From positions 1 to 20,924 of IMG/VR virus record IMGVR_UViG_3300030101_000432: DNA of 20,924 bases; one strand, 5' to 3'. Below, piece by piece: positions 7,010 to 14,576 of the stretch. The number at the start of each line of letters is the position of its first letter. The stretch's first letter is position 1. The notes below the pieces were generated by a model. That model searched no databases and was not told where the DNA came from. It was given only the letters and a program-made list of their open reading frames with translations. Origin of the DNA: a virus. Position numbers and translations under genes: made by a program.

Positions 7010-7459
7010 CTATACCTTTATGTGTTTTGAGACTTCTTCATCTCCAGCCATCATTGGAACTATCCTAGACAGCAACTCTGATTTGGTTTCTGAGCTGGAG
7101 TATGATATACCTCGTTTATCGTAAAAATCTTGTATCTCTGCCTTTGTGTTATCCATTGTAGGATAATCAGACTGTGATGTAGCCACACAATTAATAAGGT
7201 GATGATGTCCGGGGTCTAACCTACCATGACCTCCACCATGACTATCTTCACATTCATCAACATAAGCCTGTTCAATGGTTGCCCAACTATTACTTCTTTG
7301 AACAACTTCACCATCTACTACTAAAAAATATTTATATCTAGAAGGATAAGTCAGGGTCTCAGTCGTACCATCTGGGTATGTCTTCGTCCTAGTAGCACCG
7401 GGAGTACTGTTTCTATATAGTCGCAAGTAATGACCCTGAGAACTTTTCCTTATAAGCAT
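7010..7459 (-). CDS. Phage protein with histidine cluster and HeH/LEM-like motif
   Basis: A 149-aa protein. Residues 1-68 look like a small beta-rich domain with a YFLVVDGE strand. Residues 70-91 hold two cysteines bracketing five histidines (C70, H74, H78, H85-H87, C91), a possible metal site. Residues 104-134 (TKAEIQDFYDKRGISYSSS, then KSELLSRI) match the helix-extended-helix HeH/LEM pattern seen at the ends of phage structural and tail proteins, where it is thought to bind DNA or protein. It starts with ATG at 7459, sharing one base with the upstream stop. The overall function is unknown; a head-tail or fiber accessory role fits the position. Confidence 0.65.
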   Translation of the reverse strand: MLIRKSSQGHYLRLYRNSTPGATRTKTYPDGTTETLTYPSRYKYFLVVDGEVVQRSNSWATIEQAYVDECEDSHGGGHGRLDPGHHHLINCVATSQSDYPTMDNTKAEIQDFYDKRGISYSSSETKSELLSRIVPMMAGDEEVSKHIKV

Positions 7460-7686
7460 TAGTCTTCTTTAACCTCTTCTTCAGACTCTAACGACTCTTT
7501 CAACATCTTAACAAATGCATCGTGACCAACTTGTAGCTGATCTGCAATAAATCTGTTTGATGCTTGTTTGTTTTGTATGTCGTTTATATGATTCACCATC
7601 ATCTTCTGTTCATCAGTTAAGTCCTCAATGATATACTCTTTACCATCAAGATTAATAACTGGCTTTTCTTTTTTTTCTTTAGCCAT
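7459..7686 (-). CDS. Small conserved phage protein (DUF6447-like)
   Basis: A 75-aa acidic helical protein. Residues 10-32 carry the pattern NLDGKEYIIEDLTDEQK, and residues 47-68 the pattern DQLQVGHDAFVKMLKESL. I recall this two-part pattern from a family of small phage proteins labelled DUF6447, without a known function; the family number is from memory. ATG at 7686 has AAGGAG six bases upstream. It sits between the fiber and the membrane-gene cluster and is coupled by TAATG to the HeH-like gene. It could be a fiber chaperone or small regulator, but nothing in the sequence decides this. Confidence 0.65.
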   Translation of the reverse strand: MAKEKKEKPVINLDGKEYIIEDLTDEQKMMVNHINDIQNKQASNRFIADQLQVGHDAFVKMLKESLESEEEVKED

Positions 7687-7704
7687 TATTGACTCCTTGT
7701 TTAG

Positions 7705-7947
7705 TTAATCTTCTTTTTTACTATCTGCATACGCTTTTTTGATTTCATCTGTCCACAGTGCATTTGCTAATGCCTTTAACTCATCAGACTCACCACTTAT
7801 ATCGGCATCTGGTGCAAATGATTTTCTATTGTATGAATATGATATTTCTTCACCATCTTCCATAATAGATGTTTTACAGCGTTCTTGGATACATTTGTAT
7901 TCTCCACGCACTTCATAATCGTATGTTTGTTTCTTTTCTAAACTCAT
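7705..7947 (-). CDS. Small conserved phage protein downstream of fiber
   Basis: An 80-aa protein. The N-terminal half is a beta hairpin type (YDYEVRGEYKCIQERCKTSI), followed by EDGEEISYSY, and the C-terminal half is an acidic helix (DELKALANALWTDEIKKAY). Similar small proteins follow fiber genes in marine phages as I recall. Two cysteines (residues 19 and 24) are present, not enough for a zinc site. ATG at 7947 has a strong AAGGAG six bases upstream; it starts 35 bases after the fiber stop. Fiber assembly or chaperone function is a reasonable guess only. Confidence 0.65.
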   Translation of the reverse strand: MSLEKKQTYDYEVRGEYKCIQERCKTSIMEDGEEISYSYNRKSFAPDADISGESDELKALANALWTDEIKKAYADSKKED

Positions 7948-7982
7948 TATTTACTCCTTATTAGTTCCACTTAATTATCCAA

Positions 7983-10900
7983 TTAAGATGTAAAATATGT
8001 CAATGTCACAGTTACTTCATCATTCGTTGAACACATTGCACCAGTTACAGAAGACTCTATTCCATCATCTGTTATCTCTACAATATAAAAATACTGTGTA
8101 GCGTTTACAGCTTTTGCCACCAGACTAACAGCATTTGCAGTATGATTAACATTTCTTGTTTGTACAACTCCAAGAAATCTATCACCGCCTGTTGAATGGT
8201 CTAATAATGCAAAAGGTAATGTAAATCTTAATTCCCCAGATACAGTGCTACTTAAATCATTTAATGCAAGTTCACCAGAAACAGTAACTTGTCTTCCAAT
8301 TTTTGTATATGTCAATTTGTTGTAACTGCTGTTCAATGTAAATGTACCGCCACCAGCATCTGTTCCAGTAACAGTATGTTCACCTTCTTCGTAGTCATCA
8401 AGTACATTTGCTCCACCACTTGCCGCTTGACTTGATGGAAATTGAATACCAGCAGTATGAACTGTAGCACCACTATCTGATGCCATATAAACATCAGTAA
8501 TGTCTGCATTACCAATTGTTGCTTTATTAGAGCCTTTTCCTGTTACCCCATATCCTAATACTATTTCATTACCAGCATCTACAGCACTAATATCTGAATC
8601 TGCTCCAACAATAACATTTTGAACACCAGCTGTCATAGCATCCCCAGTAAAAGCACCTAAAATTGTATTTTCTCTGCCTGTGGTTACAGCCTGACCAGCA
8701 TTTATTCCTACTGCTGTATTTTTCCCATCTATGTCGCTATTAAAAGTCTCTAAGGCTTGATGTCCAAAAGCTGTATTGAAATTACCACTTACATTTGAAC
8801 CTAAAGTACCTCTTCCAAATGATACGTTTGCTACTCCATCTACATTAGCAAACTGTGATTGATACCCAAATGCGTGATTTGATGCTCCTGTAGTAAGTGC
8901 TTTTAATGCTTCGTGTCCCACAGCCACGTTTGCAGTACCACTTGTTAATCCTCCCAATGCATCTGTGCCAATAGCAATCGTTCCTGTTTGATTATTATTA
9001 GAGACTGCATCCATAGCATTAGAACCGATTGCCACGCAACCTATAATTTCACCATTTCCGCCCTGTAGTGCATTTTTACCAATGATTACATTATCGTGAG
9101 ATGCGTCATTATTGATAAAATAACCAGCTTCACTTCCAATGGCAATATTAAAATCTTCTCCACCATCAGCAGTATACATTGTTCCATATCCAAGAGTTGT
9201 ATTTCTATTTCCAGTAGTTTGATTTGCTTGAGATTGATAACCAACAGCAACTGATTTAATACCAGTTGTTAACGACTTTAAGCTATCTTTACCGACTGCT
9301 ACCGTACCATTTGTACCAGTTGTTGTATTTGTAGCATCTCCAAAGAAAGCATTTGCTCCAATCGCTACACAATCTGCAATTCCATTAGCAGTTCCATTCA
9401 TTACTCTCATTGCAGAATCACCAATCGCAACATTCTTACTTGGGCTTACTGCCGACAACATAGCTTTATGTCCTAAAACAGTATTGTCTGATCCATCTCC
9501 ATCAGCATCGCCAGTAAGTGCTTGGTAGCCCAAAACTGTGTTCCCACCGCCTGTAGTAGTTTGTTCGGCTGTACCAAATCCAACGGCGGTATTTCCAGAG
9601 CCACTTGATAAATTAGTAAGTGAATTTTTACCTATTGCAACTGTTCCTGTTTGTGTAGCACTTCCTAAAAACATAGTTTGTCTACCTATAGCCACACAAT
9701 CAATTGCATCGGTAGAATTATATAAAGAATATCTGCCTATAGCAACATTACCATTTGTTGTTGTGAGGTTATATCCAGCTCTACTACCTATTAACACTGA
9801 TTCAGCTCCAGATGTTAAGTCAAGACCCGCTTCAGAACCCATTGCAACATTCTCACCACCTGTATCAACAGACTTCAGAGCTTCAAATCCAACTGCTGTG
9901 TTACCAGCCCCCGATGTCAACACTTTTAAACTGTCATAACCTATCGCCACAGTGCCAGTAGCGGCAGTAGTAACATTTGCAGTCCCAATTGCACCTACGC
10001 CAACAGCAACCATCTTAGTTCCAGAAACAGATGTAGCACCAGCGTTCATTCCTATAAAGGTGTTTTCTGAACCATCTTGCATCTCTAGTCCAGTTTGCCT
10101 ACCATAGAAACTATTACTATCTCCAGAAGTTAAACTATGTCCTGACCTGTATCCGACAGCGGTGTTTTGAGTAGCATCGTCTAATGTATTTTCAGTAGCT
10201 ACATCTTCCCCAATAAATACATTGTAATTTGAACCAGAGTCAATAGTTCCAACATTTTTTCCAAAGATGGTATTTGATGTACCACTATCATTATTAGAAA
10301 GTGAGATTCTGGAGTTGCCATCAAGCACCATATTTGTAACTAACCCAGAGGATTCAAGATATGTTTTTAAGGTAAAATTTGTACCTTTTGTTGAGCTACC
10401 ATCTATTGAGCCGTTTGTAGTCCAGTCTATAGAACCAGCAACTCCCGGCAAGTTACCACTTGCATCAGATATAAATGCTTCAACTTTTCCAACAAGTTCA
10501 GCACCAGTTATATTTGTATTGGCAGATGTAAGTCTTAATGTAGAACCACTTGCTCCGTGCAAATCTCCAACGACACCAGTGCTGTTTTGCTCAATTTTCA
10601 ATGGTACAGCACCAGTTGCACTTGCGTGATTATTTACTATCTGAATAAGACTTCTTGAACTTGAATCAGATGAATTAGAATAAAATCTTGCAATACCATT
10701 TGAGGTGAGAGCATCACATTCAACTAATATAGCATTAGCTGTAGTGTTTTCAGAGTCTATCTCTAAAGCAAAATTATTAGAATCTTGGTCTATTTTTACT
10801 TTATTAGAAAAAGTAACATTTCCACCAGATGAAATAACTATATCTTCATTAAAAGCAGAGCCATAAGAATGACCTATAAATAAATGGTCACTGCTATCAT

Positions 10901-11573
10901 TCCAACCTATATGTCCAAATGCTCCGCCAGATAAACCAGATTCACCTATTAATATTTTTCTGTTTGCACCATCTACATTTACATTACCGCCAGACACAGT
11001 TACTGCACCAGAAAAAGTAGCATCACCACTTTTTAACTGCATTGTTTGAGTTAGTGTTCCAGATTTCATAGTTCTAAATGTCATAGAACCATCTTCTGAA
11101 CCATCAGCAACATCTTCAGTTGAAACAAAATGGTCAGCATAAGTTGTTAATTCTGGAGTGCCAGCATTATTAAACGCTTGATATTTAAACTGACCTACTT
11201 CATCACCATTATTGGCATCACCACTATTGCTTTTTTTGAAAGTTAAAAAAGCTGGACTATCATCAGTATTAGTATTTTCAAGTGTTAATATTGGATGATT
11301 TGATGCAGATGATGTTATGGTCATATCACCATTTACCACTTCACTTACGTTAGCAACACTATCACCATTGACTGTTAAGTCTCCTGATATAGTTACATCT
11401 CCAGAAATCGTACCTCCGGCTAGGGACATATTTAATCTGTTGTTTGTAGTATCTAAAACACTGTTTAGTGCTTCTTGTGAGGTTACTGAGTTTGCCGTGA
11501 CGGCGTTTCCTGAAGAGTCTAGAAGTACTTTGTTTAGAACTTCCTTAGCGGTGAATTTATTTGGGTTTGCCAT
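7983..11573 (-). CDS. Tail fiber / receptor-binding protein with YadA-like repeats
   Basis: A 1196-aa protein. The N-terminal region (about 1-110) contains SGDVTISGDLTVNGD-type strands, common in fiber shafts. Residues 434-1040 contain about 33 tandem units of roughly 18 aa with the core N-T/V-A-V/I-G (NTAVGYQAL-like), the beta-roll repeat of YadA-type adhesin heads and some phage fibers. Residues from about 1058 form a C-terminal module beginning DDYEEGEHTVTGTD and containing YTKIGRQVTVSGEL, a tip domain frequent in marine phage fibers. Such proteins form trimers and bind the host surface. ATG at 11573 has AGGA six bases upstream. No protease or chaperone domain is visible at the end. An adhesin-like virion spike is the alternative name for the same job. 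Confidence 0.85.
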   Translation of the reverse strand: MANPNKFTAKEVLNKVLLDSSGNAVTANSVTSQEALNSVLDTTNNRLNMSLAGGTISGDVTISGDLTVNGDSVANVSEVVNGDMTITSSASNHPILTLENTNTDDSPAFLTFKKSNSGDANNGDEVGQFKYQAFNNAGTPELTTYADHFVSTEDVADGSEDGSMTFRTMKSGTLTQTMQLKSGDATFSGAVTVSGGNVNVDGANRKILIGESGLSGGAFGHIGWNDSSDHLFIGHSYGSAFNEDIVISSGGNVTFSNKVKIDQDSNNFALEIDSENTTANAILVECDALTSNGIARFYSNSSDSSSRSLIQIVNNHASATGAVPLKIEQNSTGVVGDLHGASGSTLRLTSANTNITGAELVGKVEAFISDASGNLPGVAGSIDWTTNGSIDGSSTKGTNFTLKTYLESSGLVTNMVLDGNSRISLSNNDSGTSNTIFGKNVGTIDSGSNYNVFIGEDVATENTLDDATQNTAVGYRSGHSLTSGDSNSFYGRQTGLEMQDGSENTFIGMNAGATSVSGTKMVAVGVGAIGTANVTTAATGTVAIGYDSLKVLTSGAGNTAVGFEALKSVDTGGENVAMGSEAGLDLTSGAESVLIGSRAGYNLTTTNGNVAIGRYSLYNSTDAIDCVAIGRQTMFLGSATQTGTVAIGKNSLTNLSSGSGNTAVGFGTAEQTTTGGGNTVLGYQALTGDADGDGSDNTVLGHKAMLSAVSPSKNVAIGDSAMRVMNGTANGIADCVAIGANAFFGDATNTTTGTNGTVAVGKDSLKSLTTGIKSVAVGYQSQANQTTGNRNTTLGYGTMYTADGGEDFNIAIGSEAGYFINNDASHDNVIIGKNALQGGNGEIIGCVAIGSNAMDAVSNNNQTGTIAIGTDALGGLTSGTANVAVGHEALKALTTGASNHAFGYQSQFANVDGVANVSFGRGTLGSNVSGNFNTAFGHQALETFNSDIDGKNTAVGINAGQAVTTGRENTILGAFTGDAMTAGVQNVIVGADSDISAVDAGNEIVLGYGVTGKGSNKATIGNADITDVYMASDSGATVHTAGIQFPSSQAASGGANVLDDYEEGEHTVTGTDAGGGTFTLNSSYNKLTYTKIGRQVTVSGELALNDLSSTVSGELRFTLPFALLDHSTGGDRFLGVVQTRNVNHTANAVSLVAKAVNATQYFYIVEITDDGIESSVTGAMCSTNDEVTVTLTYFTS
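8510..10274 (-). repeat. Coding tandem repeat of the fiber, about 33 units
   Basis: Degenerate coding repeats of about 54 bases encode one beta-roll unit each. From 10013 to about 8720 they are arranged in four blocks of six units (block starts at 10013, 9698, 9371 and 9038). The block starts are marked by MVAVG or CVAIG, each followed by a TGT[VI]A[IV]G unit. Repeats are conserved at protein level and diverged at DNA level. Confidence 0.8.
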
Positions 11574-11622
11574 AATCTATCCTATATTCCTCCACCACCG
11601 CTTAAAGCATCCATATAGTTAA

Positions 11623-11653
11623 ATTATATGTTCTGTAACTTACCTTATATCAA
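11623..11653 (-). promoter_or_regulatory. Possible promoter upstream of fiber gene
   Basis: The 102-bp gap before the fiber is one of the few real spacers. On the minus strand TTGATA is followed after 19 bases by TATAAT, a plausible sigma70-type promoter with a slightly long spacer. A second TATAAT lies further upstream. A phage-specific late promoter could equally hide here. No terminator is visible in the gap. Confidence 0.3.
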
Positions 11654-11675
11654 AACAAATAATCAATCAATTATA

Positions 11676-12104
11676 TTAAGTAAAACTTGCTGGTACTACT
11701 GCTCTGGTTCCTCCAGTCTTACTTCTCTTTTTGGTGCCGTATTTCTTTACGGCCATGTCAAATTTTCTTTCGTGTTGCATCATCAGGTTCATAGACACTT
11801 GAGCCATACTAGCATCTGATTCTGTACCAGCCCTATCCATATACAAACACTTCTTTACATAATCAACAATGGCTGAATGAAAAAGATTGTCTATGTCTGG
11901 GGTCTGTGTAATCGCAGTAACCTTATTTGGATTACCGTAATAATGAAGAAGCATACCGTTAGTAACTGAGTGGTCAAATGCCTGATATGCCTTTCTGTCA
12001 GTCCTAGACTCGCCAGAAGAAGAGAATGTTGTTATGAGACCTAAATGATCTCCTCTTATAAAATACAGTACCTTATCTTCCGGATGTTTTATTTCACTTG
12101 CCAT
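11676..12104 (-). CDS. Head completion / head-tail adaptor protein
   Basis: A 142-aa protein. It is mixed alpha/beta in the first 75 residues (KVLYFIRGDHLGLITTF), then has a long helix region (HSAIVDYVKKCLYMDRAG, followed by QVSMNLMMQHERKFDMAVKKY) and a basic end. The size, and its place directly after another short connector gene, fit the small adaptor proteins below the portal. The exact family is not recognised. ATG at 12104 shares one base with the previous stop (TAATG) and has GAGGAG eight bases upstream. It is the last gene before the spacer and the fiber. Confidence 0.65.
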   Translation of the reverse strand: MASEIKHPEDKVLYFIRGDHLGLITTFSSSGESRTDRKAYQAFDHSVTNGMLLHYYGNPNKVTAITQTPDIDNLFHSAIVDYVKKCLYMDRAGTESDASMAQVSMNLMMQHERKFDMAVKKYGTKKRSKTGGTRAVVPASFT

Positions 12105-12454
12105 TATGAAGGCTCCTCTATTGCAGATTCAGATGTCATGTCAAACATTAATGGTTCACCGTCAACAACTCTAGGTATTCTTATGTAATCACCATCGTTA
12201 TCCATTATATCTACTCTATAAACTTTATTAATACCCATTGCATTGCTACTAGAATCTGTTGCACTGTCTGACAAATCATAAAATGTTTTATTAGCTTCTA
12301 TGTTTATTTTAGCAGACATGGACTTCTGCGAGTATTGACCTAACTCATTCAATGCATCATTTATTAAGGACATGATATATGTTTCAGGTGCGTTAGGAAA
12401 AACCTGTCTAACCCTGCTGATAATCTGTTTTACTGTTAGTGATTGTATCGCCAT
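12104..12454 (-). CDS. Short head-tail connector protein
   Basis: A 116-aa protein with the N-terminal pattern LTVKQIISRVRQVFPNAPET, then YIMSLINDALNELGQ, two helices typical of phage head-tail connector or gp4/gp6-type adaptors. The C-terminal half is beta (KTFYDLSDSA, INKVYRVDIMDNDGDYIRIP). Its role would be to bind the portal underside and shape the neck; this is inferred from fold pattern and gene order. It is joined by TAATG to genes on both sides, so production is probably coupled to the 413-aa protein. Confidence 0.7.
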   Translation of the reverse strand: MAIQSLTVKQIISRVRQVFPNAPETYIMSLINDALNELGQYSQKSMSAKINIEANKTFYDLSDSATDSSSNAMGINKVYRVDIMDNDGDYIRIPRVVDGEPLMFDMTSESAIEEPS

Positions 12455-13695
12455 TATCTCAACGCCTGTATTCCTTTGTCGTAATCTGCCTGTAATTTAG
12501 CCTGTTGTTGAGCATAGATGTTGTAATTACGTTGATTATTTTCAAGGTTTTGAGAATAGGTTTGCACTTCAGTGTTGACCTGTGCACTATATTTATTTAA
12601 TTCTGCTAAAAACTTAGATACAAGATCGTCATTATTTTGTACAGCCGCTTGTAAAGTCTGTGCTTTGTTTTGCAAATCTAATGCTTGATCTTGTGATTTG
12701 TTAAATTTATCTACATCTGTTGCTTGAGATGCCTCTTGCTGTGCATCTGCGGCATCAAGTTGGGCCTGTCTTAATGCTACCTGTAAATCAGTATTGTGTT
12801 TTGCAAGCACTCCCTGCACACTGGCCTGATACCTTGCATTTTCTTTATTAAACTCATTTAACTCATTCTGTATATCCGTTCTATGAGCATCAAGTAATTG
12901 ATTTTGTTTTTGTAATTCAACAGAGGCCAATTCAGTATCTTCATTTGTGCCTAACAACGTATCAAAATCATTACCACTTCCAAAATTAACGGTAGTGCCG
13001 GGCTTTGTATACGTTGGAGCATTTCCACTTGTATCTGCAACTGAAACTGTAGAGACCGTAACAGAGTTCACAGCACTAGAACTAGCACCTGTGTTACTGG
13101 CATTTGAATAAGACAGTGTAGCCAGACTAGGAGCACTTGGTGCTGATGCAGATATGCTTAAATCTGATTTTATCAAAGTGCTTAATTTATTACTAAGAGA
13201 TTTAATAGCACCATAAAGAGCAACTAAATATTCTCCATCATCTGGAAACTTTGCAATAACACTATTTTCAAATGTTACCGTAGGGTAGTTCAATGTATGT
13301 ACATGAGCGTTTTGAGCGTTAGTAGGCTCTGGTACAACACTTAATATATTGTTGGTTATATAGTATGCTGGGTCTGTAGCAGTAGCCGCCATCATGTCAT
13401 CAGCATCTCTAATCCTTCCATTTAGTTCTGGTCTTACTATTCTACAAGGTTGATTAATTGTGCCATCATCTCTAGTAACACTAAATATTTCTGAGCCAAG
13501 AACTGTGAAGTTTGGACTACTACCGTTCAAATCATTTGAGGTTGTAAACAGGGATTGCTTAGATCTAGGCAAAGAATTTAGCACTTCCTTTGCACCATCT
13601 GTTAAGAACTGACTTAGTTCTGTTTTGGTCGGTGCACTACTATCATCTATAGTTAAACTTGTTAATGCTTGTACTTGTGCATGAAATGTTGCCAT
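12454..13695 (-). CDS. Connector-like virion protein with long coiled-coil tail
   Basis: A 413-aa protein in three parts. Residues 1-175 form a globular domain with helices (TKTELSQFLTDGAKEVLNSL) and strands (QPCRIVRPELNGRIRDADD), similar to connector or virion proteins near the head-tail joint. Residues about 180-230 are a Ser/Ala/Thr-rich linker. Residues 250-413 are a glutamine-rich coiled coil (LQVALRQAQLDAADAQQEAS). The combination resembles an adaptor fused to a filament, so it may line the neck or anchor the fiber. ATG at 13695 directly follows the stop of the upstream basic-protein gene. I do not know a named family. Confidence 0.65.
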   Translation of the reverse strand: MATFHAQVQALTSLTIDDSSAPTKTELSQFLTDGAKEVLNSLPRSKQSLFTTSNDLNGSSPNFTVLGSEIFSVTRDDGTINQPCRIVRPELNGRIRDADDMMAATATDPAYYITNNILSVVPEPTNAQNAHVHTLNYPTVTFENSVIAKFPDDGEYLVALYGAIKSLSNKLSTLIKSDLSISASAPSAPSLATLSYSNASNTGASSSAVNSVTVSTVSVADTSGNAPTYTKPGTTVNFGSGNDFDTLLGTNEDTELASVELQKQNQLLDAHRTDIQNELNEFNKENARYQASVQGVLAKHNTDLQVALRQAQLDAADAQQEASQATDVDKFNKSQDQALDLQNKAQTLQAAVQNNDDLVSKFLAELNKYSAQVNTEVQTYSQNLENNQRNYNIYAQQQAKLQADYDKGIQALR

Positions 13696-14016
13696 CTATT
13701 TCTTCTTTCTTCTTCTTACAGTTTTTTTCTTTGCTGTTTTCTTTTTACCACCACGAATTAAATCTGCATCTGCTTTTCTAGCACCACCTTTACCAGTAGC
13801 AAAACTTCTTACCCTACCAGCGGCCCACTGATGTGCACTGACTCCGGGCCTAGACCCACTAGAGTAGTATGCACCCAAGCCTCTAGAGTAAACCTTAGAT
13901 AGCGTACCTTTAGATATTCCAGAACTTTTGGAATACTTAGCAAGTACAGCGGCTTTACTACCGCCTGCTTTTCTTTTTGGCTTTGCTTTTCTTTTTACTG
14001 CTTTTTTTCTTGCCAC
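13696..14016 (-). CDS. Basic protein with DUF5824-like core
   Basis: A 106-aa protein. Lysine/arginine-rich ends (residues 1-16 and 91-106) flank a central domain with ISKGTLSKVYSRGLGAYY, then GVSAHQWAAGRVRSF and GGARKADADL. I recall this core from marine phages and large algal viruses as DUF5824, of unknown function; the number is from memory. By hand count there are 35 K+R against two acidic residues. Binding to packaged DNA is a natural inference. The GTG at 14016 is chosen because AAAGGAG lies five bases upstream. The gene overlaps the preceding 78-aa gene by 59 bases in another frame. Confidence 0.75.
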   Translation of the reverse strand: MARKKAVKRKAKPKRKAGGSKAAVLAKYSKSSGISKGTLSKVYSRGLGAYYSSGSRPGVSAHQWAAGRVRSFATGKGGARKADADLIRGGKKKTAKKKTVRRRKKK

Positions 14017-14194
14017 TTTTACTCCTTTGCTTAGAGATCATATCCATCATTGCAGGTGTTAATGCACCCTCTCTGTACATCTTTCTAGTTCTTAATATCT
14101 CGTCTTGTGTCTTCTTTCTATTCTTAGAACCTCTTACATACTTCTTAGGAACGCCTCTTTTAGTCTTGGGTACTTTTTTAAATTTTCTAGGCAC
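13958..14194 (-). CDS. Small lysine/arginine-rich phage protein
   Basis: A 78-aa protein. The N-terminal two thirds carry a conserved-looking stretch (VPKKYVRGSKNRKKTQDEI, then ALTPAMMDMISKQRSK), and the last 20 residues are nearly pure K, S and R. By hand count there are 33 K+R and four acidic residues. Small basic proteins like this appear next to capsid genes in several marine phages as I recall, without a known role. The start is GTG at 14194, sharing one base with the preceding stop (TAGTG). The 3' end overlaps the next gene by 59 bases, and both frames remain lysine-rich there. Confidence 0.7.
   Translation of the reverse strand: MPRKFKKVPKTKRGVPKKYVRGSKNRKKTQDEILRTRKMYREGALTPAMMDMISKQRSKSGKKKSSKKKSKAKKKSRR
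14022..14028 (-). promoter_or_regulatory. Ribosome binding site for a GTG start inside an upstream gene
   Basis: AAAGGAG lies five bases before GTG at 14016. It sits within the coding region of the 78-aa gene and fixes the start of the 106-aa gene, making their 59-base overlap credible. Confidence 0.65.
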
Positions 14195-14316
14195 TACTTC
14201 TTAATCTTTTTGATCTTTCCGTTTTTTGTTCTGGCAAATTTATGAGTTTTAGTTTCTCTTATCAATGTTCCGTAGTGTTTTTTACCACCCCACATCCAAC
14301 TAACGGTTCTTGCCAC
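14194..14316 (-). CDS. 40-aa basic protein (very short gene)
   Basis: The frame encodes 40 aa beginning MARTVSWMWGGKKHYGTL and ending GKIKKIKK, with 13 K+R and one acidic residue. Although very short, it is supported on both sides: its GTG start at 14316 shares one base with the upstream stop, and its TAG stop shares one base with the GTG start of the next gene, both as TAGTG. Without it there would be an unexplained 120-base gap in an otherwise packed block. The aromatic WMWGG core plus basic tail suggests a small DNA- or capsid-binding peptide. No family is known to me. Confidence 0.6.
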   Translation of the reverse strand: MARTVSWMWGGKKHYGTLIRETKTHKFARTKNGKIKKIKK

Positions 14317-14564
14317 TACCTTCCAACTTTCTTTTGAGCCATTTTATGAGACTCAGTAAAGCTTTTTCCTTTCTTCATAGCGTTTGCCATCATTCTAAGG
14401 TGCTTTGCAGTGTGATGCTTTGAATGTTTTTTCATAGCATTAGCCTGTCTCATATTCAACCCAGCCATAGAAACACCCTTTACACTCTTAGGTGCTTTTG
14501 ATTTCATTTTTGACTTCTTTGGCCTTCCACGTTTAGACCCATAAGTTCCTTTACCCATTGGCAT
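14316..14564 (-). CDS. Basic protein with AT-hook-like motif
   Basis: An 82-aa protein. Residues 11-17 (KRGRPKK) contain the RGRP core of an AT-hook, the minor-groove binding motif. The rest is helical and rich in K, H and M (HSKHHTAKHLRMMANAMKKG, then SHKMAQKKVGR). By hand count there are 24 K+R and one acidic residue. DNA binding is likely, and a virion or DNA-compaction role fits its place in the capsid block. ATG at 14564 has AAGGAG six bases upstream, 12 bases after the previous stop. One AT-hook core alone is weak evidence in such a basic protein. Confidence 0.7.
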   Translation of the reverse strand: MPMGKGTYGSKRGRPKKSKMKSKAPKSVKGVSMAGLNMRQANAMKKHSKHHTAKHLRMMANAMKKGKSFTESHKMAQKKVGR

Positions 14565-14576
14565 ATTAGACTCCTT

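Noticed and set aside
9538-9939. 133-codon open frame on the plus strand
   Set aside because: It lies antisense inside the fiber repeats; the low-complexity repeat keeps the opposite strand free of stops, and the product is proline/valine-rich without features.
11582-11614. Ten-codon frame MDALSGGGGI just before the fiber
   Set aside because: It has no ribosome binding site and overlaps the GGAGG-rich leader of the fiber gene; too short to support as a gene or leader peptide.
13977-14204. 75-codon hydrophobic open frame on the plus strand
   Set aside because: It is the antisense of lysine codons (AAA/AAG read as TTT/CTT, giving F and L), so the apparent membrane protein is an artefact of the basic genes.
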